From positions 55,983 through 119,982 of the forward strand of contig CBDICS010000044.1 of NCBI GenBank assembly GCA_965277415.1: a stretch of 64,000 bases of DNA, read 5' to 3'. Every line of letters starts with the position of its first letter. Within the stretch, counting starts at the first letter, position 1. Source of the stretch: JAHDHW01 sp965277415 (GTDB lineage Bacteria > Bacteroidota > Bacteroidia > Chitinophagales > Saprospiraceae). A program made the translations under genes and the position numbers. Of the stretch, positions 35,492-45,900 are shown one piece after another. The notes under the pieces were generated by a model. The model was given only the letters and a program-made list of their open reading frames with translations. It made no database searches and was not told where the DNA came from.

Positions 35492-37882
35492 ATGAAACTT
35501 GAGCCAAAAGATTTATACGAAAAGTTAGAGTTTGATAAAATACTGGAACTCCTAATAGCTGAATGCTTAGGAGATTATGGGAAAGAACAAATCAAAAATC
35601 TACAAATTCATACTGAACTTGAAGTAATTAAGAGTAAGTTATTGAATGTCAATGAATTCAAATTGGCTTATCTTGATAATGATTTTTTGCCCATCCATGT
35701 TTATCCTGAGATTATAGACGATGTAAAAGTCCTTCAAATTGAAGATTATGTATTATCGATTGAAGCTGTTCAGCGTATTAGTACCATCCTTAATATTCTA
35801 AAAAGTATTTTCGACTTTTTTACAAAAGAAAGAAAAGAAACTTACCCAAATCTATTCAAAATTATTGCTTTTACGGAATTTGATAAAACCCTTATCAAAG
35901 AAATCAATCGAGTGATTGATGAAGAGGGGAAGGTCAAACCAGATGCCTCTCCGGAATTGATGTCTATTCGTAGAAAATTAAATGCTAAGCAAAAAGAACT
36001 AGATCGACAATTTAGGTCTTTGGTAAACCTGTACCGACAAAAAGGCTGGCTGGCAGACACCGTAGAAAGTTTCCGAAATGGAAGAAGAGTACTTACTGTC
36101 CCATCTGAACATAAAAGAAAAATTAGAGGAATTATTCATGATGAATCTTCTACTGGAAAAACAGCCTTTATTGAACCAGAAGGGGTCATTGATATAAATA
36201 ATGACATTTTCGATTTAGAACAAGAAGAAAAAAGAGAGATATATCGAATTCTCAAAGCATTGAGTGCTGCTATTCGACCACATGCCCACCATCTGATAAC
36301 TTACCGAGATCTATTGGCAATTTATGATGTCATCCAATCCAAAGCCAAATTAGCGATATCTATGGATGGCAATATGCCTAAACTTAAAAACCATCCCCAT
36401 TTTGGATTTATTCGGGCTTATCATCCTTTATTGTATTTAAAAAATAAAACGATTGGTAAAAAAACAATTCCGTTTGATTTGACCCTACATGGTGACAATC
36501 GTATATTAATACTTAGTGGACCAAATGCAGGAGGAAAGTCAATCACTATGAAGACGGTAGGTTTACAGCAGTTAATGATACAAGCAGGCATGTTAATTCC
36601 AGTTTATCCAGAGTCAGAAGTAGGCATCTTTAAAAAGATGTTTGCAGATATTGGCGATCAGCAGTCCCTGGAGGATGATCTATCTACTTATAGTTCGAGA
36701 CTACAGAATATGAAAACTTTTTTAGATCATTCTGATGATAAAACCATGGTTTTGATTGATGAATTTGGCTCAGGAACGGATCCTAAAATGGGAGGTGCAA
36801 TTGCGGAATCAATTTTGCGGGAGTTAAATTATCGGAAAGTCTTTAGTGTGATTACGACACATTATTCGAACCTTAAAATGGTCGCTTTCAAAACTAAAGG
36901 GATTGTAAACGGGTCGATGACTTTTGATCAAAATAATTTATCGCCAACTTATGAAATGAAAGTCGGTAGACCAGGAAGTAGCTATGCCTTTGAAATAGCA
37001 GAGAAGAGTGGGCTTTCTAAAGAGATTTTAAACTATGCAAAACACAAGAGTGGTAAAAATGAAAAAGCTGTAGATGAGCTATTAGTTGATTTGCAAAGAG
37101 AAAAAAAGGAATTAGAAGGTAAGCTCAATAAATTATTAGAAAAAGAGAAGAACCTTCAAAAGCTCATTAAAAATTACGACAATCTGCATAAAGATTTAGA
37201 GTATAAACGAAAGAAATTTAAATTAGAAACGAAAGAACAATCGCTTCAACAGACAACGCAAGGGAATCGAGAAATGGAGCGTATCATTCGAGAAATTAAA
37301 GAAGAGAAAAATTTAGAGAAGGCAAAGGCGCTTGCTGCTAAAGTTAGGAATGAAAGAAAACAGTTGAACCAAGATGTATCTGGCCTAAAACAAGAGATTT
37401 ATTATAAAGAAGAAGAGAACCCTGTAAATTCAAAACCCATTGCTGTAGGAGATTTTGTGAAATTGAGAACCGGTGGAGGTGCTGGAAAAGTTGAATCGAT
37501 CAATAAAGGAAAAGCAGTTGTGCTGATGGGCTTAATGAAAATGACAACAAAAGTATTGGATCTGGTTCATGCAAATGAGCCAATAGAAATTAGGTCAGCT
37601 AAGAGTATTCAGACGGACATAGTTAATACTAGCGCCAAATTTGAATCAAAAATTGATCTTCGTGGCTTAAGAAAAGACGAAGCACTCAAAATTTTAGAGG
37701 ATTTTGTTGATAAAGCTTTAATATCTAGTGTAAATATGATTCAAATTGTACATGGAAAAGGAGATGGTATTCTGAGGAAAGCTGTAAAGCGGAAACTTAA
37801 AGAATACAAAGGCGTATTTGATGTTCGCCATCCCGAAGCAAATAATGGCGGAGATGGTGTAACCATTGTAGAATTTGAATAG
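35492..37882 (+). CDS. mutS2: endonuclease MutS2 (RqcU-type ribosome/DNA clamp ATPase)
   Basis: The 796-residue protein from the ATG at 35492 starts MKLEPKDLYEKLEFDKIL, as the family usually does. It has the core and clamp helices, an ABC-type ATPase with Walker A GPNAGGKS (near residue 345), GDQQSLEDDLSTYSS and Walker B VLIDEFGSGTDP, a long coiled coil (about 535-640), and a C-terminal Smr nuclease domain (IDLRGLRKDEAL, VHGKGDGILR). Known roles of the family are suppression of recombination and splitting of collided ribosomes. A TTG at 35414 could add 26 residues, but the extra part does not look conserved. Confidence 0.95.
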   Translation: MKLEPKDLYEKLEFDKILELLIAECLGDYGKEQIKNLQIHTELEVIKSKLLNVNEFKLAYLDNDFLPIHVYPEIIDDVKVLQIEDYVLSIEAVQRISTILNILKSIFDFFTKERKETYPNLFKIIAFTEFDKTLIKEINRVIDEEGKVKPDASPELMSIRRKLNAKQKELDRQFRSLVNLYRQKGWLADTVESFRNGRRVLTVPSEHKRKIRGIIHDESSTGKTAFIEPEGVIDINNDIFDLEQEEKREIYRILKALSAAIRPHAHHLITYRDLLAIYDVIQSKAKLAISMDGNMPKLKNHPHFGFIRAYHPLLYLKNKTIGKKTIPFDLTLHGDNRILILSGPNAGGKSITMKTVGLQQLMIQAGMLIPVYPESEVGIFKKMFADIGDQQSLEDDLSTYSSRLQNMKTFLDHSDDKTMVLIDEFGSGTDPKMGGAIAESILRELNYRKVFSVITTHYSNLKMVAFKTKGIVNGSMTFDQNNLSPTYEMKVGRPGSSYAFEIAEKSGLSKEILNYAKHKSGKNEKAVDELLVDLQREKKELEGKLNKLLEKEKNLQKLIKNYDNLHKDLEYKRKKFKLETKEQSLQQTTQGNREMERIIREIKEEKNLEKAKALAAKVRNERKQLNQDVSGLKQEIYYKEEENPVNSKPIAVGDFVKLRTGGGAGKVESINKGKAVVLMGLMKMTTKVLDLVHANEPIEIRSAKSIQTDIVNTSAKFESKIDLRGLRKDEALKILEDFVDKALISSVNMIQIVHGKGDGILRKAVKRKLKEYKGVFDVRHPEANNGGDGVTIVEFE

Positions 37883-37958
37883 GAATAGAACTCTATCTTT
37901 TTATTTTGGATTACTGCTTAAAAAATAGCAATTTCGCAGTCTTATTTTACAACACCTT

Positions 37959-38966
37959 ATGGAGAATATAGCTCAATTAAAATCTTTGCTTTCTGTTCCT
38001 AAAGATATCGTTATTACATCTCATCGTAACCCTGATGGAGATGCTATTGGCTCTTCTTTAGCTACTTATTTATATCTTAATAAACTTGGCCATACCGTCA
38101 ATGTGATATTTCCTTCTGAATATCCTGATTTTGTAGCTTGGATGCCTGATGCGGATAAGATAACCATTTACGATATTGAACCCTATCGAGCTGAGGAGTT
38201 GACAAAAAAAGCCGATATTATTTTTTGTCTGGATTATAATTCTTTAGATCGTATTGACAAACTGGGAGAATTTATTGCTGCCCTTAGTGATACTACTTTG
38301 GTGATGATTGATCATCATTTATATCCAGATATTCAAGCTGAATATCAAATTTCTGAACCGAGTGCGAGTTCAACCTGTGAGTTGATTTATGACTTTATAG
38401 TGCTGATGGAGGATATGAATAAGATGGATCAAGATATTGCGGAATGTATTTATACAGGGATTTTGACCGATACGGGTTCCTTTAGATATAGTACTTCACC
38501 CAAATTATTTAAGATTGCCTCAAAACTGCTAGAAGCCGGAGTCGATGATGTAATGCTTCAGGATGTAATCTTTAATAGTATGGATGAAAAATACCTTAGA
38601 CTATTAGGACATTGTTTAAGAAATCGGATGGAAATTTTGGAAGAATACAGTACGGGGATTATTTGGCTTAATAAAGAAGATTATGAAGTTTTTGATATTC
38701 AAAGAGGAGATACTGAAGGAATAGTCAATTATCTGCTTAAGCTTAAAACAGTTAAGATAGCTGCTTTTATCACGGAACAACCTACGATTGTAAAATTGTC
38801 GCTTAGATCAAAAGGAGATATTTCTGTTCAGGAAATTGCAAAAAAACATTTCAAGGGTGGCGGACATAAAAATGCTTCTGGTGGTTCTTCTTATTCAACC
38901 TTGAGAGGCACAATCAATAAACTCAAGCAGATCTTACCTCAATATAAAGAAATGATTTCAGCCTAA
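37959..38966 (+). CDS. nrnA: DHH/DHHA1 phosphoesterase, NrnA-type oligoribonuclease
   Basis: The 335-residue protein has the DHH motifs: SHRNPDGDAIGSS (His22, Asp26, Asp28), FCLDYN, MIDHHLYPD and TGILTDTGSFRYS. The C-terminal DHHA1 domain ends in FKGGGHKNASGG. Such enzymes degrade very short RNAs (nanoRNA) and dephosphorylate pAp. It is 76 bases after mutS2 and 44 bases before the FKBP gene, so the three may share a transcript. Confidence 0.93.
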   Translation: MENIAQLKSLLSVPKDIVITSHRNPDGDAIGSSLATYLYLNKLGHTVNVIFPSEYPDFVAWMPDADKITIYDIEPYRAEELTKKADIIFCLDYNSLDRIDKLGEFIAALSDTTLVMIDHHLYPDIQAEYQISEPSASSTCELIYDFIVLMEDMNKMDQDIAECIYTGILTDTGSFRYSTSPKLFKIASKLLEAGVDDVMLQDVIFNSMDEKYLRLLGHCLRNRMEILEEYSTGIIWLNKEDYEVFDIQRGDTEGIVNYLLKLKTVKIAAFITEQPTIVKLSLRSKGDISVQEIAKKHFKGGGHKNASGGSSYSTLRGTINKLKQILPQYKEMISA

Positions 38967-39010
38967 GCGTTTAAAAGAACAATATATCATTAGCTATCAA
39001 AAATCGAGAA

Positions 39011-39970
39011 ATGAAAAAATATTATATCCTCTTTACCATATTGGCTGTGTTTTGTATTGTATGTTGTGATCCTAATGATTCAAAAACGGATTCTGATCCT
39101 GCGGGTAATGAGCTTTCTGATAATAAATCTCCTGCTCAAAATGTACGTATCACTAATGTAGAAAATGGAACTAAAGGTCGTACAGAACCGGGGTATGAAT
39201 ATATTCATCACATAAGCAATAATACAGAGAAACCTAAAGCAGGTGATCAAATCACTTATCATAAAATAGAAAAGAAGAATGACTCCATTGTACTTTCTTC
39301 AACTTATTATAAATTAGAACCTAATACAGCTTTATTGATACCACCGGATTCTATTCCCCAACCGCCTAATCCTATGTATCATGCATTATTCTTAATGTCA
39401 CCAGGGGATAGTTTAACCGTTATTCAAGATTTGGATACTTTTCCTCAATCAAAATTGCCTAAAGGCGTAACACCAGATGATCATTTTACCTATCATGTAA
39501 AATTGTTATCGATTAAAAGGAAAGCTATAATTGACAAAGAAATAGCTGCAATAAAAGCAAGACATATTACGATAGCAGATTCTTTAAAAACTTTTATTAA
39601 AGAATATAAAGCAGGGAATTTGGATGATCAATTGGTGACAACTGAATCAGGATTGAAGTATTTTATGAATAAAGAAGGAGATGGAGATAAAGTTAGAGAT
39701 GGAGGATTTGTTAAAGTACATTATATTGGTATGTTAGAGAATGGAAAATTGTTTGATGGTACATTCCATTCTGCAAAACCATATGCGGTTCGAATTGGTA
39801 GAAAACGAGTTATCCCCGGTTGGGATGAAGCAATGCCATTAATAAATAAAGGAGGTGAAGGGACGTTTATCATTCCTTATGAATTAGCCTATGGTGTAGC
39901 AGGAAAACCTCCAGGAGTTCCTGAGCGTGCGGATTTATTTTTTTACATTTCCTTGGTTGATATTTATTAA
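39011..39970 (+). CDS. FKBP-type peptidyl-prolyl isomerase lipoprotein
   Basis: The 319-residue protein has a lipoprotein signal peptide (MKKYYILFTILAVF, then a cluster of three cysteines in CIVCCDPN). A central region of unknown fold follows, then a C-terminal FKBP domain (about 205-319) with DGGFVKVHYIGMLENGKLFDGTF, VIPGWDEAMPL and FIIPYELAYGVAG. It probably acts as a folding helper attached to a membrane and facing the periplasm. The central part also contains an FKBP-like segment (AGDQITYHKIEKKND, about 78-160), possibly a degenerate second domain. Confidence 0.9.
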   Translation: MKKYYILFTILAVFCIVCCDPNDSKTDSDPAGNELSDNKSPAQNVRITNVENGTKGRTEPGYEYIHHISNNTEKPKAGDQITYHKIEKKNDSIVLSSTYYKLEPNTALLIPPDSIPQPPNPMYHALFLMSPGDSLTVIQDLDTFPQSKLPKGVTPDDHFTYHVKLLSIKRKAIIDKEIAAIKARHITIADSLKTFIKEYKAGNLDDQLVTTESGLKYFMNKEGDGDKVRDGGFVKVHYIGMLENGKLFDGTFHSAKPYAVRIGRKRVIPGWDEAMPLINKGGEGTFIIPYELAYGVAGKPPGVPERADLFFYISLVDIY

Positions 39971-39996
39971 AATCATCTTCCTACTAGAAAATAAAA

Positions 39997-40024
39997 AGCA
40001 CAAACAGTTTTAGTTGTTTGTGCT
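39997..40024. terminator. hairpin after the FKBP gene
   Basis: AGCACAAACA (39997-40006) pairs with TGTTTGTGCT (40015-40024), a 10-bp stem with an 8-base loop. A run of T follows on the minus strand, not on the plus strand. It lies 26 bases after the FKBP stop codon. Confidence 0.6.
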
Positions 40025-40565
40025 GCGGAGCTTTTAGAGAAATGAAATTTTCAATCCTCTTATTAAGTGGAGGTTTGCATCAAATTTGGTAAATCTTTAT
40101 TGCTATTATATTCTTATCTTTTGACACCAACTAAAATTGTTTGTTTTAGATGTAATCAAATACATTCTTTCACAGGATTTTAGAATAGCATTAAAATCCT
40201 TTTTGAAATCGAAATCAATATAGATATTGTATAAATTAGTTGATGATAAAATTAGATAAAAATAATATGTATAAAAAATAGATAAAATTGAATATTGATA
40301 GAGCAAATCTACAATCATTAGCAAACAATAACCTCACAATTGATTCACATAAGTATCACAAGTGCTTTAAATGTGATAAATGCTATGTATAAAGAATTGT
40401 TAAGCAGTTGTTTAGATGGGAAAAATAATTTGCAGTAATTTCTTGTGCTGAAATATAAAAGCCGAAAAGTCTTTAATCAGACATTTATATAACTCCGATA
40501 TTCCATAATTCCACTTCATTTGATGCATTTGAAATATTGATTTATGAACTAACACTCTTCCGTGA

Positions 40566-40573
40566 TAATTTTG
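40566..40573 (+). promoter_or_regulatory. -7 promoter element TAATTTTG of the response regulator
   Basis: This is an exact TAnnTTTG match, 115 bases before the start codon at 40689. A TTG lies 26 bases upstream, slightly too far for a good -33 element. Confidence 0.35.
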
Positions 40574-40607
40574 TGATACTTATTTTTTAAATTGGGCTAT
40601 GTTTATG

Positions 40608-40627
40608 AAGTTGTTTTAAAACAACTT
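40608..40627. promoter_or_regulatory. perfect 20-base palindrome before the response regulator
   Basis: AAGTTGTTTT is followed directly by its reverse complement AAAACAACTT, with no spacer. It lies 61 bases before the ATG of the response regulator and 34 bases after the -7 element. It may be an operator, possibly autoregulatory, or a small hairpin in the leader RNA. Confidence 0.4.
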
Positions 40628-40688
40628 TAATAATAGAAGCTGAATTTTTCTGTTTAAATTGATCGAGAAAACCAATAAAAATACACTA

Positions 40689-41390
40689 ATGAAGAACGTT
40701 TTAGTTATCGAGGATGATATTAACATCGTTGATCTATTAGAAATCCATTTAGCCGATTTAGATTGCAATATTGATAAGGCGCATGACGGAGAATTAGGTT
40801 TACAGCTTGCTTCTTCTAATAAATATGACCTTATTATTTTGGATATTATGCTTCCAAAGATGGAAGGAATGGAAGTGTGTCGTCAAATTCGCGCACGTAA
40901 GAATGTTACGCCTATTTTAATGTTAACAGCCAAATCTGAAGAAATAGATAAGGTTCTTGGTTTAGAAACAGGTGCAGATGACTATTTAACCAAACCTTTT
41001 AGTGTGCGAGAGTTTATTGCGAGAGTAAAAGCAATATTTAGAAGAGCCAAATTGATGAAAGAAAGTATGTCGGACACAAAGGATCCGGTATTAAAATACG
41101 ATAACCTTCGCGTTGATATTGATAAAAGAAAAGTTACGATTGAAGATAAAAGGGTGGAGTTATCACCAAAGGAATTTGAGCTGTTGACATTGTTAGCATC
41201 CAATCCTGGTAAAAGCTTTAGTCGTCAGCGTATACTTAATTTAGTTTGGGGCTATGATTTTGAAGGCTATGAGCATACCGTTAATTCTCACATTAACAGA
41301 TTAAGAGGAAAAATCGAAAAAGATATCAATGAACCCCAATTTATTTTAACAACCTGGGGCGTGGGCTATAGGTTTAATGAGGATATTTAA
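40689..41390 (+). CDS. OmpR-family response regulator
   Basis: The 233-residue protein from the ATG at 40689 has a receiver domain with Asp9-Asp10, phospho-acceptor Asp52 (LIILDIMLP) and Lys102 (TKPF). A winged-helix domain follows (KEFELLTLLASNPG, then HTVNSHINRLRGKIE and WGVGYRF). A TTG at 40659 could add ten residues, but MKNVLVIEDD is the normal receiver start. It is co-transcribed with the HAMP histidine kinase 84 bases downstream. The signal is unknown. Confidence 0.94.
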   Translation: MKNVLVIEDDINIVDLLEIHLADLDCNIDKAHDGELGLQLASSNKYDLIILDIMLPKMEGMEVCRQIRARKNVTPILMLTAKSEEIDKVLGLETGADDYLTKPFSVREFIARVKAIFRRAKLMKESMSDTKDPVLKYDNLRVDIDKRKVTIEDKRVELSPKEFELLTLLASNPGKSFSRQRILNLVWGYDFEGYEHTVNSHINRLRGKIEKDINEPQFILTTWGVGYRFNEDI

Positions 41391-41474
41391 AGAAGATGAA
41401 TTGAAAAGAAGTTAAGTGGATATGTTAAGCATTTGTAAAAAAAAACACATTTTTAAAGCAATAAATAATTTTAT

Positions 41475-42944
41475 ATGGGCCATACTAACAAACTATTTTT
41501 AAAAATCTCGATGGCACTTTTAGGCTTATTAGTAGCACTTGGTTTTCTTTATATGGCCATTACAGGCTTTATAGGGGAGCGTTATTTAAAAGAAGTCAAT
41601 CAAAAACTTTATGGTAGTATAGCTTCTAGTACGATTAAAGAGATGAAACCATTTGTAGATGGTGTAATTGATACAACTGAAATACAGAAATTAATGCACT
41701 CGATGATGATGGTTAATCCGAGTGTTGAAGTTTACCTATTAGATACCGAAGGTGTGATTCGTACATATGTTGCTCCGTATAAGAAAGTCATACTTGAAAA
41801 GGTTGACTTAGAGCCTGTAAAAGAATTCATTGCTCAAGACGGAGATTGTTTTATTGAAGGAGATGATCCTAGGCATGCGGAAAGATTGAATGTCTTTTCT
41901 GCTGCTCCAATTATTAATGATAATGACCAACTTGAAGGCTATGTATACATTATTTTAGCAAGTGAGGATCAAGCTGCGGTGACCTCTAGTTTATTTGGGA
42001 GCTATATTTTAAGATTAGGAGCCAACATGTTTTTTATTTCCTTAGTGGGGGCCTTGCTTATCGGAATTTTGGCGATTTGGGTTTTGACAAAAAATTTAAG
42101 ATCTATCATAAGAACAGTTACCCGTTTTAAGGAAGGAGATTATGAAGCTCGTATCGGAAAAGAAGAAAAAGGAGATTTTTCACTTCTTGCTGATACGTTC
42201 AATGATATGGCAGATACGATTAATGCGAATATAGAAGAAATAAAGTCTGTTGAAAGATTACGAAGAGAACTCATAGCCAATGTTTCTCATGATTTACGTA
42301 CACCATTAGCAATTATGCAGGGTTTTGTCGAAACCTTAATTATGAAAGAAGACTCTCTTACAGGGGAAGAGCGAAAGAAATATCTTAATACAGTATTGAG
42401 TAGCTCTGAGCGACTTTCCAAATTAGTAGCACAACTTTTTGAATATTCTAAACTTGAAGCAAAGCAAATACAACCTCAAAAAGAACCATTCTTTATTACT
42501 GAATTGCTTCAGGATGTTTTGGTTAAATACAAAATTCTCGCAGAAAAAAGAGGGATTTCATTAAACTTAGATTATTTAAAAGATTTACCAATGGTTTTTG
42601 CTGATGTTTCTTTGGTAGAAAGAGTCATTCAAAACTTGATGGATAATGCCCTGAAATTTACACCTGATAATGGTTCAATTACTTTGAAATTGATTGAAGA
42701 ACAAAATGGAATAGATATTAGAATTTCGGATACTGGGCCTGGTATTACAGAAGAGGAACAAGCACATATTTTTGAACGATATTTTAAAGCTAAAAACAAT
42801 GAAACAAAATCATTGGGCGCAGGCTTAGGATTAGCTATTGTTCAAAAAATTCTTGAAATACATAATGCCACTATTCAGGTGACAAGTAAGCCAAATCAGG
42901 GTGCAACATTCTTTTTTCAATTGCCGGCTTATCAAGGAGTATAG
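41475..42944 (+). CDS. HAMP-containing sensor histidine kinase
   Basis: The 489-residue kinase has a first membrane helix (about 12-34), a periplasmic sensor of about 145 residues, a second helix (about 184-204), HAMP (about 205-258), HisKA with His272 (NVSHDLRTPLAIMQGF), and HATPase (NLMDNALKFTP, DTGPGI, GAGLGLAIVQKI). The soluble kinase at 1813-2589 is a truncated relative of its C-terminal half. It pairs with the response regulator upstream. Its last 13 bases overlap the convergent subtilase gene. Confidence 0.95.
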   Translation: MGHTNKLFLKISMALLGLLVALGFLYMAITGFIGERYLKEVNQKLYGSIASSTIKEMKPFVDGVIDTTEIQKLMHSMMMVNPSVEVYLLDTEGVIRTYVAPYKKVILEKVDLEPVKEFIAQDGDCFIEGDDPRHAERLNVFSAAPIINDNDQLEGYVYIILASEDQAAVTSSLFGSYILRLGANMFFISLVGALLIGILAIWVLTKNLRSIIRTVTRFKEGDYEARIGKEEKGDFSLLADTFNDMADTINANIEEIKSVERLRRELIANVSHDLRTPLAIMQGFVETLIMKEDSLTGEERKKYLNTVLSSSERLSKLVAQLFEYSKLEAKQIQPQKEPFFITELLQDVLVKYKILAEKRGISLNLDYLKDLPMVFADVSLVERVIQNLMDNALKFTPDNGSITLKLIEEQNGIDIRISDTGPGITEEEQAHIFERYFKAKNNETKSLGAGLGLAIVQKILEIHNATIQVTSKPNQGATFFFQLPAYQGV

Positions 42945-45900
42945 TGAATTATTTTTTCTGTAAATATTGCTTTATCATTTAAGTATATTTTTGCAAAATA
43001 AATACCAGAATTTGTGTCTGATAAATCAATTTGAAAAGTGCTTTGATCAAGGTTTGCATTAAGCTTAAATGATTTGACCAATTGGCCTATACTAGAGTAG
43101 ATTTTAATGATTAAGGTTTCCTTAATTGGGGATCCAAATGTCAAAGTAGTTGTTTGAACAAAGGGATTTGGATAAATTGAGACTTGCGGCTCTTGTTCAA
43201 GAATTGTAGCAGTAGAAGTGCTACAAAGTATGAAAATATGAGATTCACTAAACTCGCTTAATCCAATCTCGCAAATATTCTGTACTTGTACTTCATATTC
43301 TGTACATGGGATGATATCTTCAAGTTGAAGAAAATTGTTACTTGTAGTAATGTATCGCCAAGCCTCATTGAGGTTATTTAAGGGCCTGTATCTTGTATTA
43401 AATGATATTGAACTGGCCATTTCATCCCAATGTATAATTGAAGTAGAGAAATCATTTGATTCTACGGAATAAATACCAGTAGGTTCAGAACATTCAGGGC
43501 TGGATGTACTATAAATATTGACACAATATTCTTCGATTTCACCAAAAAAGCCAGATTCACAAGGATACAAAATATTTTCAGAATATTTCATACTCACACG
43601 CATGCGAGTTGAACCGACCAAGGCATTGACTGGGATAAAAATTGAACTCAGAATCTGTTCGCCACTATATGAAACAGTATCTAAAATGCATTCTGCTTCT
43701 TCAAATATGCCATTTTGATCGAAATCTATCCATACTTTAAACCGCTCATCAAATGGGTCATTGGAAAAACCCGGTTCTAAGCTTATAGGGTATTCAACAC
43801 CACAATAGAGGTCCGCTGAATAGGCCTGAAAATGGGTGTATCCGAGGTCACTAAATCCGGATTCATTATCTATATCATCCAAAATAAATCGTTGTAGCCA
43901 TTCAAATGTAGTATTGCATGAAGTAGATCCACAATATTCCTGATCCATACAAACCCCACATCCTTTTGTCCTAAATCCCTGAATAGTCGTAGGCATACTT
44001 GTCTCTCCATTGCAAATAGACGTAAGAAAGTATTCATAATCCGTACAAATTTGTAAATCAGTAAGGATCAAGCTATCATTAGAAGTGTTTTCTATCAACC
44101 ATTCTGAGGTGCCCACTGCTCGATAAGAAAACATGTATTCATTAACGAGAAGATTACCACTCCAATTTAAAAGAGCACTGTTCTCTGTTACTATATGGTT
44201 TAAATTTATTGGTGGCAAACATTCAGAAGCTTCTGAAATAGAAACACAATAGTCTTCAACTTCACCAACATCTTCATATATCGCACATGGACTAAGGATT
44301 TCTGTTGAAAATACTATCCGCATTCGGGCTGAACCAAGTGGTGCATCAGAAGGAATAATGAGGGCTCCAGAAGTTTCATTTCCTATAGAAGTTGATTGAT
44401 GTAATAATTCACTTTCCTCGAAAATGCCATTTTGATTTAAGTCTATCCATATGCCGAAATAGCCAGGTATTTGAATTAAATCAAAATCTGTTTTAATAAT
44501 GATTTCGTGGCTGAATCCTTGGGTGAAATTAGCACATAAATTTGTGAAATCATGGTAGCCAGAATTAGAAGCCTCTGAGAAATTATCGAGGTTTGAAGTA
44601 CTTACCTGATTAATCCAAGTTACACTTTCAGGAGGCCCTGAAGATGGACAAAAATCAAAATCAACACATCCACCACAGCCTAAAGTTGAGGAGAAATAGG
44701 AAGAAGAATATACACTTTGAAAACTTGGACAGATCGTACTGATTTGTACTTCATATTCTTGACAGGCCGCAAGGTTTTCTAAAGTAAAACTACTTTCAGT
44801 GATTCCAACTTCTAACCATTCGGTGGCTCCAGTGATCCTGTACCTTATATTATAAGATATAGCTGCAGTTATTTCATTCCACTCTAGTTCTAATCCATTC
44901 TCAATTGCCTGAATATTGATTTCATCAGGTGCAGAACAACAACCATCGGTGTTAAACGTAAAACTAGCCGTAAATGAGCTTGATGTATTTTCACAGACAG
45001 ATTGAAGCTGAAATTCATAAAGTGTACAAGGATCTAATCCCGTCAAAACATAAGGGTTTTGAATACTATTGATTGATAACCAATTGGGATCGTTTACATT
45101 TCTATATCTAAGATTTACGCTATTAGTTGCTATATCTGTTAACCAATCAATCATAATGGACGTTTCAGAGATATTATTAATCTCTATCAAGTATGGTGCG
45201 AAGCAACCTGAAAAATCACAATTCGACATCAATAGTTCTAAACTATTATTAGTATTCAATCGTCCGCCAGTCACAGAAATACCTTCAAGGCTGGCATTGG
45301 ATTCCACTCCATCAAGGATGTAATTTTTTAATTGTAGGGCAGCTTGTTGCGGGTTACTTTTTGCAAATGCAGCAAAACTTGGACATGGTGCCGTGTAAAG
45401 TAATCCTATAGTTCCAGCGACTTGTGGAGCTGCCGTTGAGGTCCCATCAATATATCCATAGGTATTTTCTATTAATGTTGTCAAGATATCAGTCCCAAAA
45501 GCAGCTAAGTCAACACTTTCAGAACCAAAACCGACATTAGCTAGCTCATCATTCCAGTTTACACTTGTCGTTGTAATTAGAAAATCACTTTGACAAGTCG
45601 TAGGTAAATCGCCTACTTGATCAACATCAACATTTAAATTTGTTGTTGCTGATGCATTTAAAATGCCAACACTCCCTAGAGAATCATACATCGCACACCA
45701 TAAAGGCGCATCATCAGGCGTTCCGTAATCAATACCCCAAGAAGAATTAGTTGCAACGACAAAAGCACCTTGTTGCCCTAATGTTTGATTATACAATTTT
45801 CGATTTTCAAATGGGTAAGTATATGCTGCGATGGCATCTGCAGTCGTTGTGCCTCTACTGACCAACATTAATTTAGTGTTCCAACAAATTCCACTAATAC

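Larger units (their letters stand above)
40025..40688. other. 660-base intergenic region upstream of a two-component system
   Basis: This very AT-rich stretch has only a low-complexity minus-strand frame (40106-40324) that I do not accept as a gene. It holds an exact -7 element TAATTTTG at 40566-40573 and a perfect 20-base palindrome at 40608-40627, both before the response regulator. The long leader may contain an RNA element, but I cannot identify one. Confidence 0.45.

Noticed and set aside
40106..40324. A 72-codon minus-strand frame in the large gap before the second two-component system
   Set aside because: The product is low-complexity (rich in Tyr, Ile, Phe and Leu), as expected for translation of AT-rich noncoding DNA, and it has no recognisable motif or promoter.
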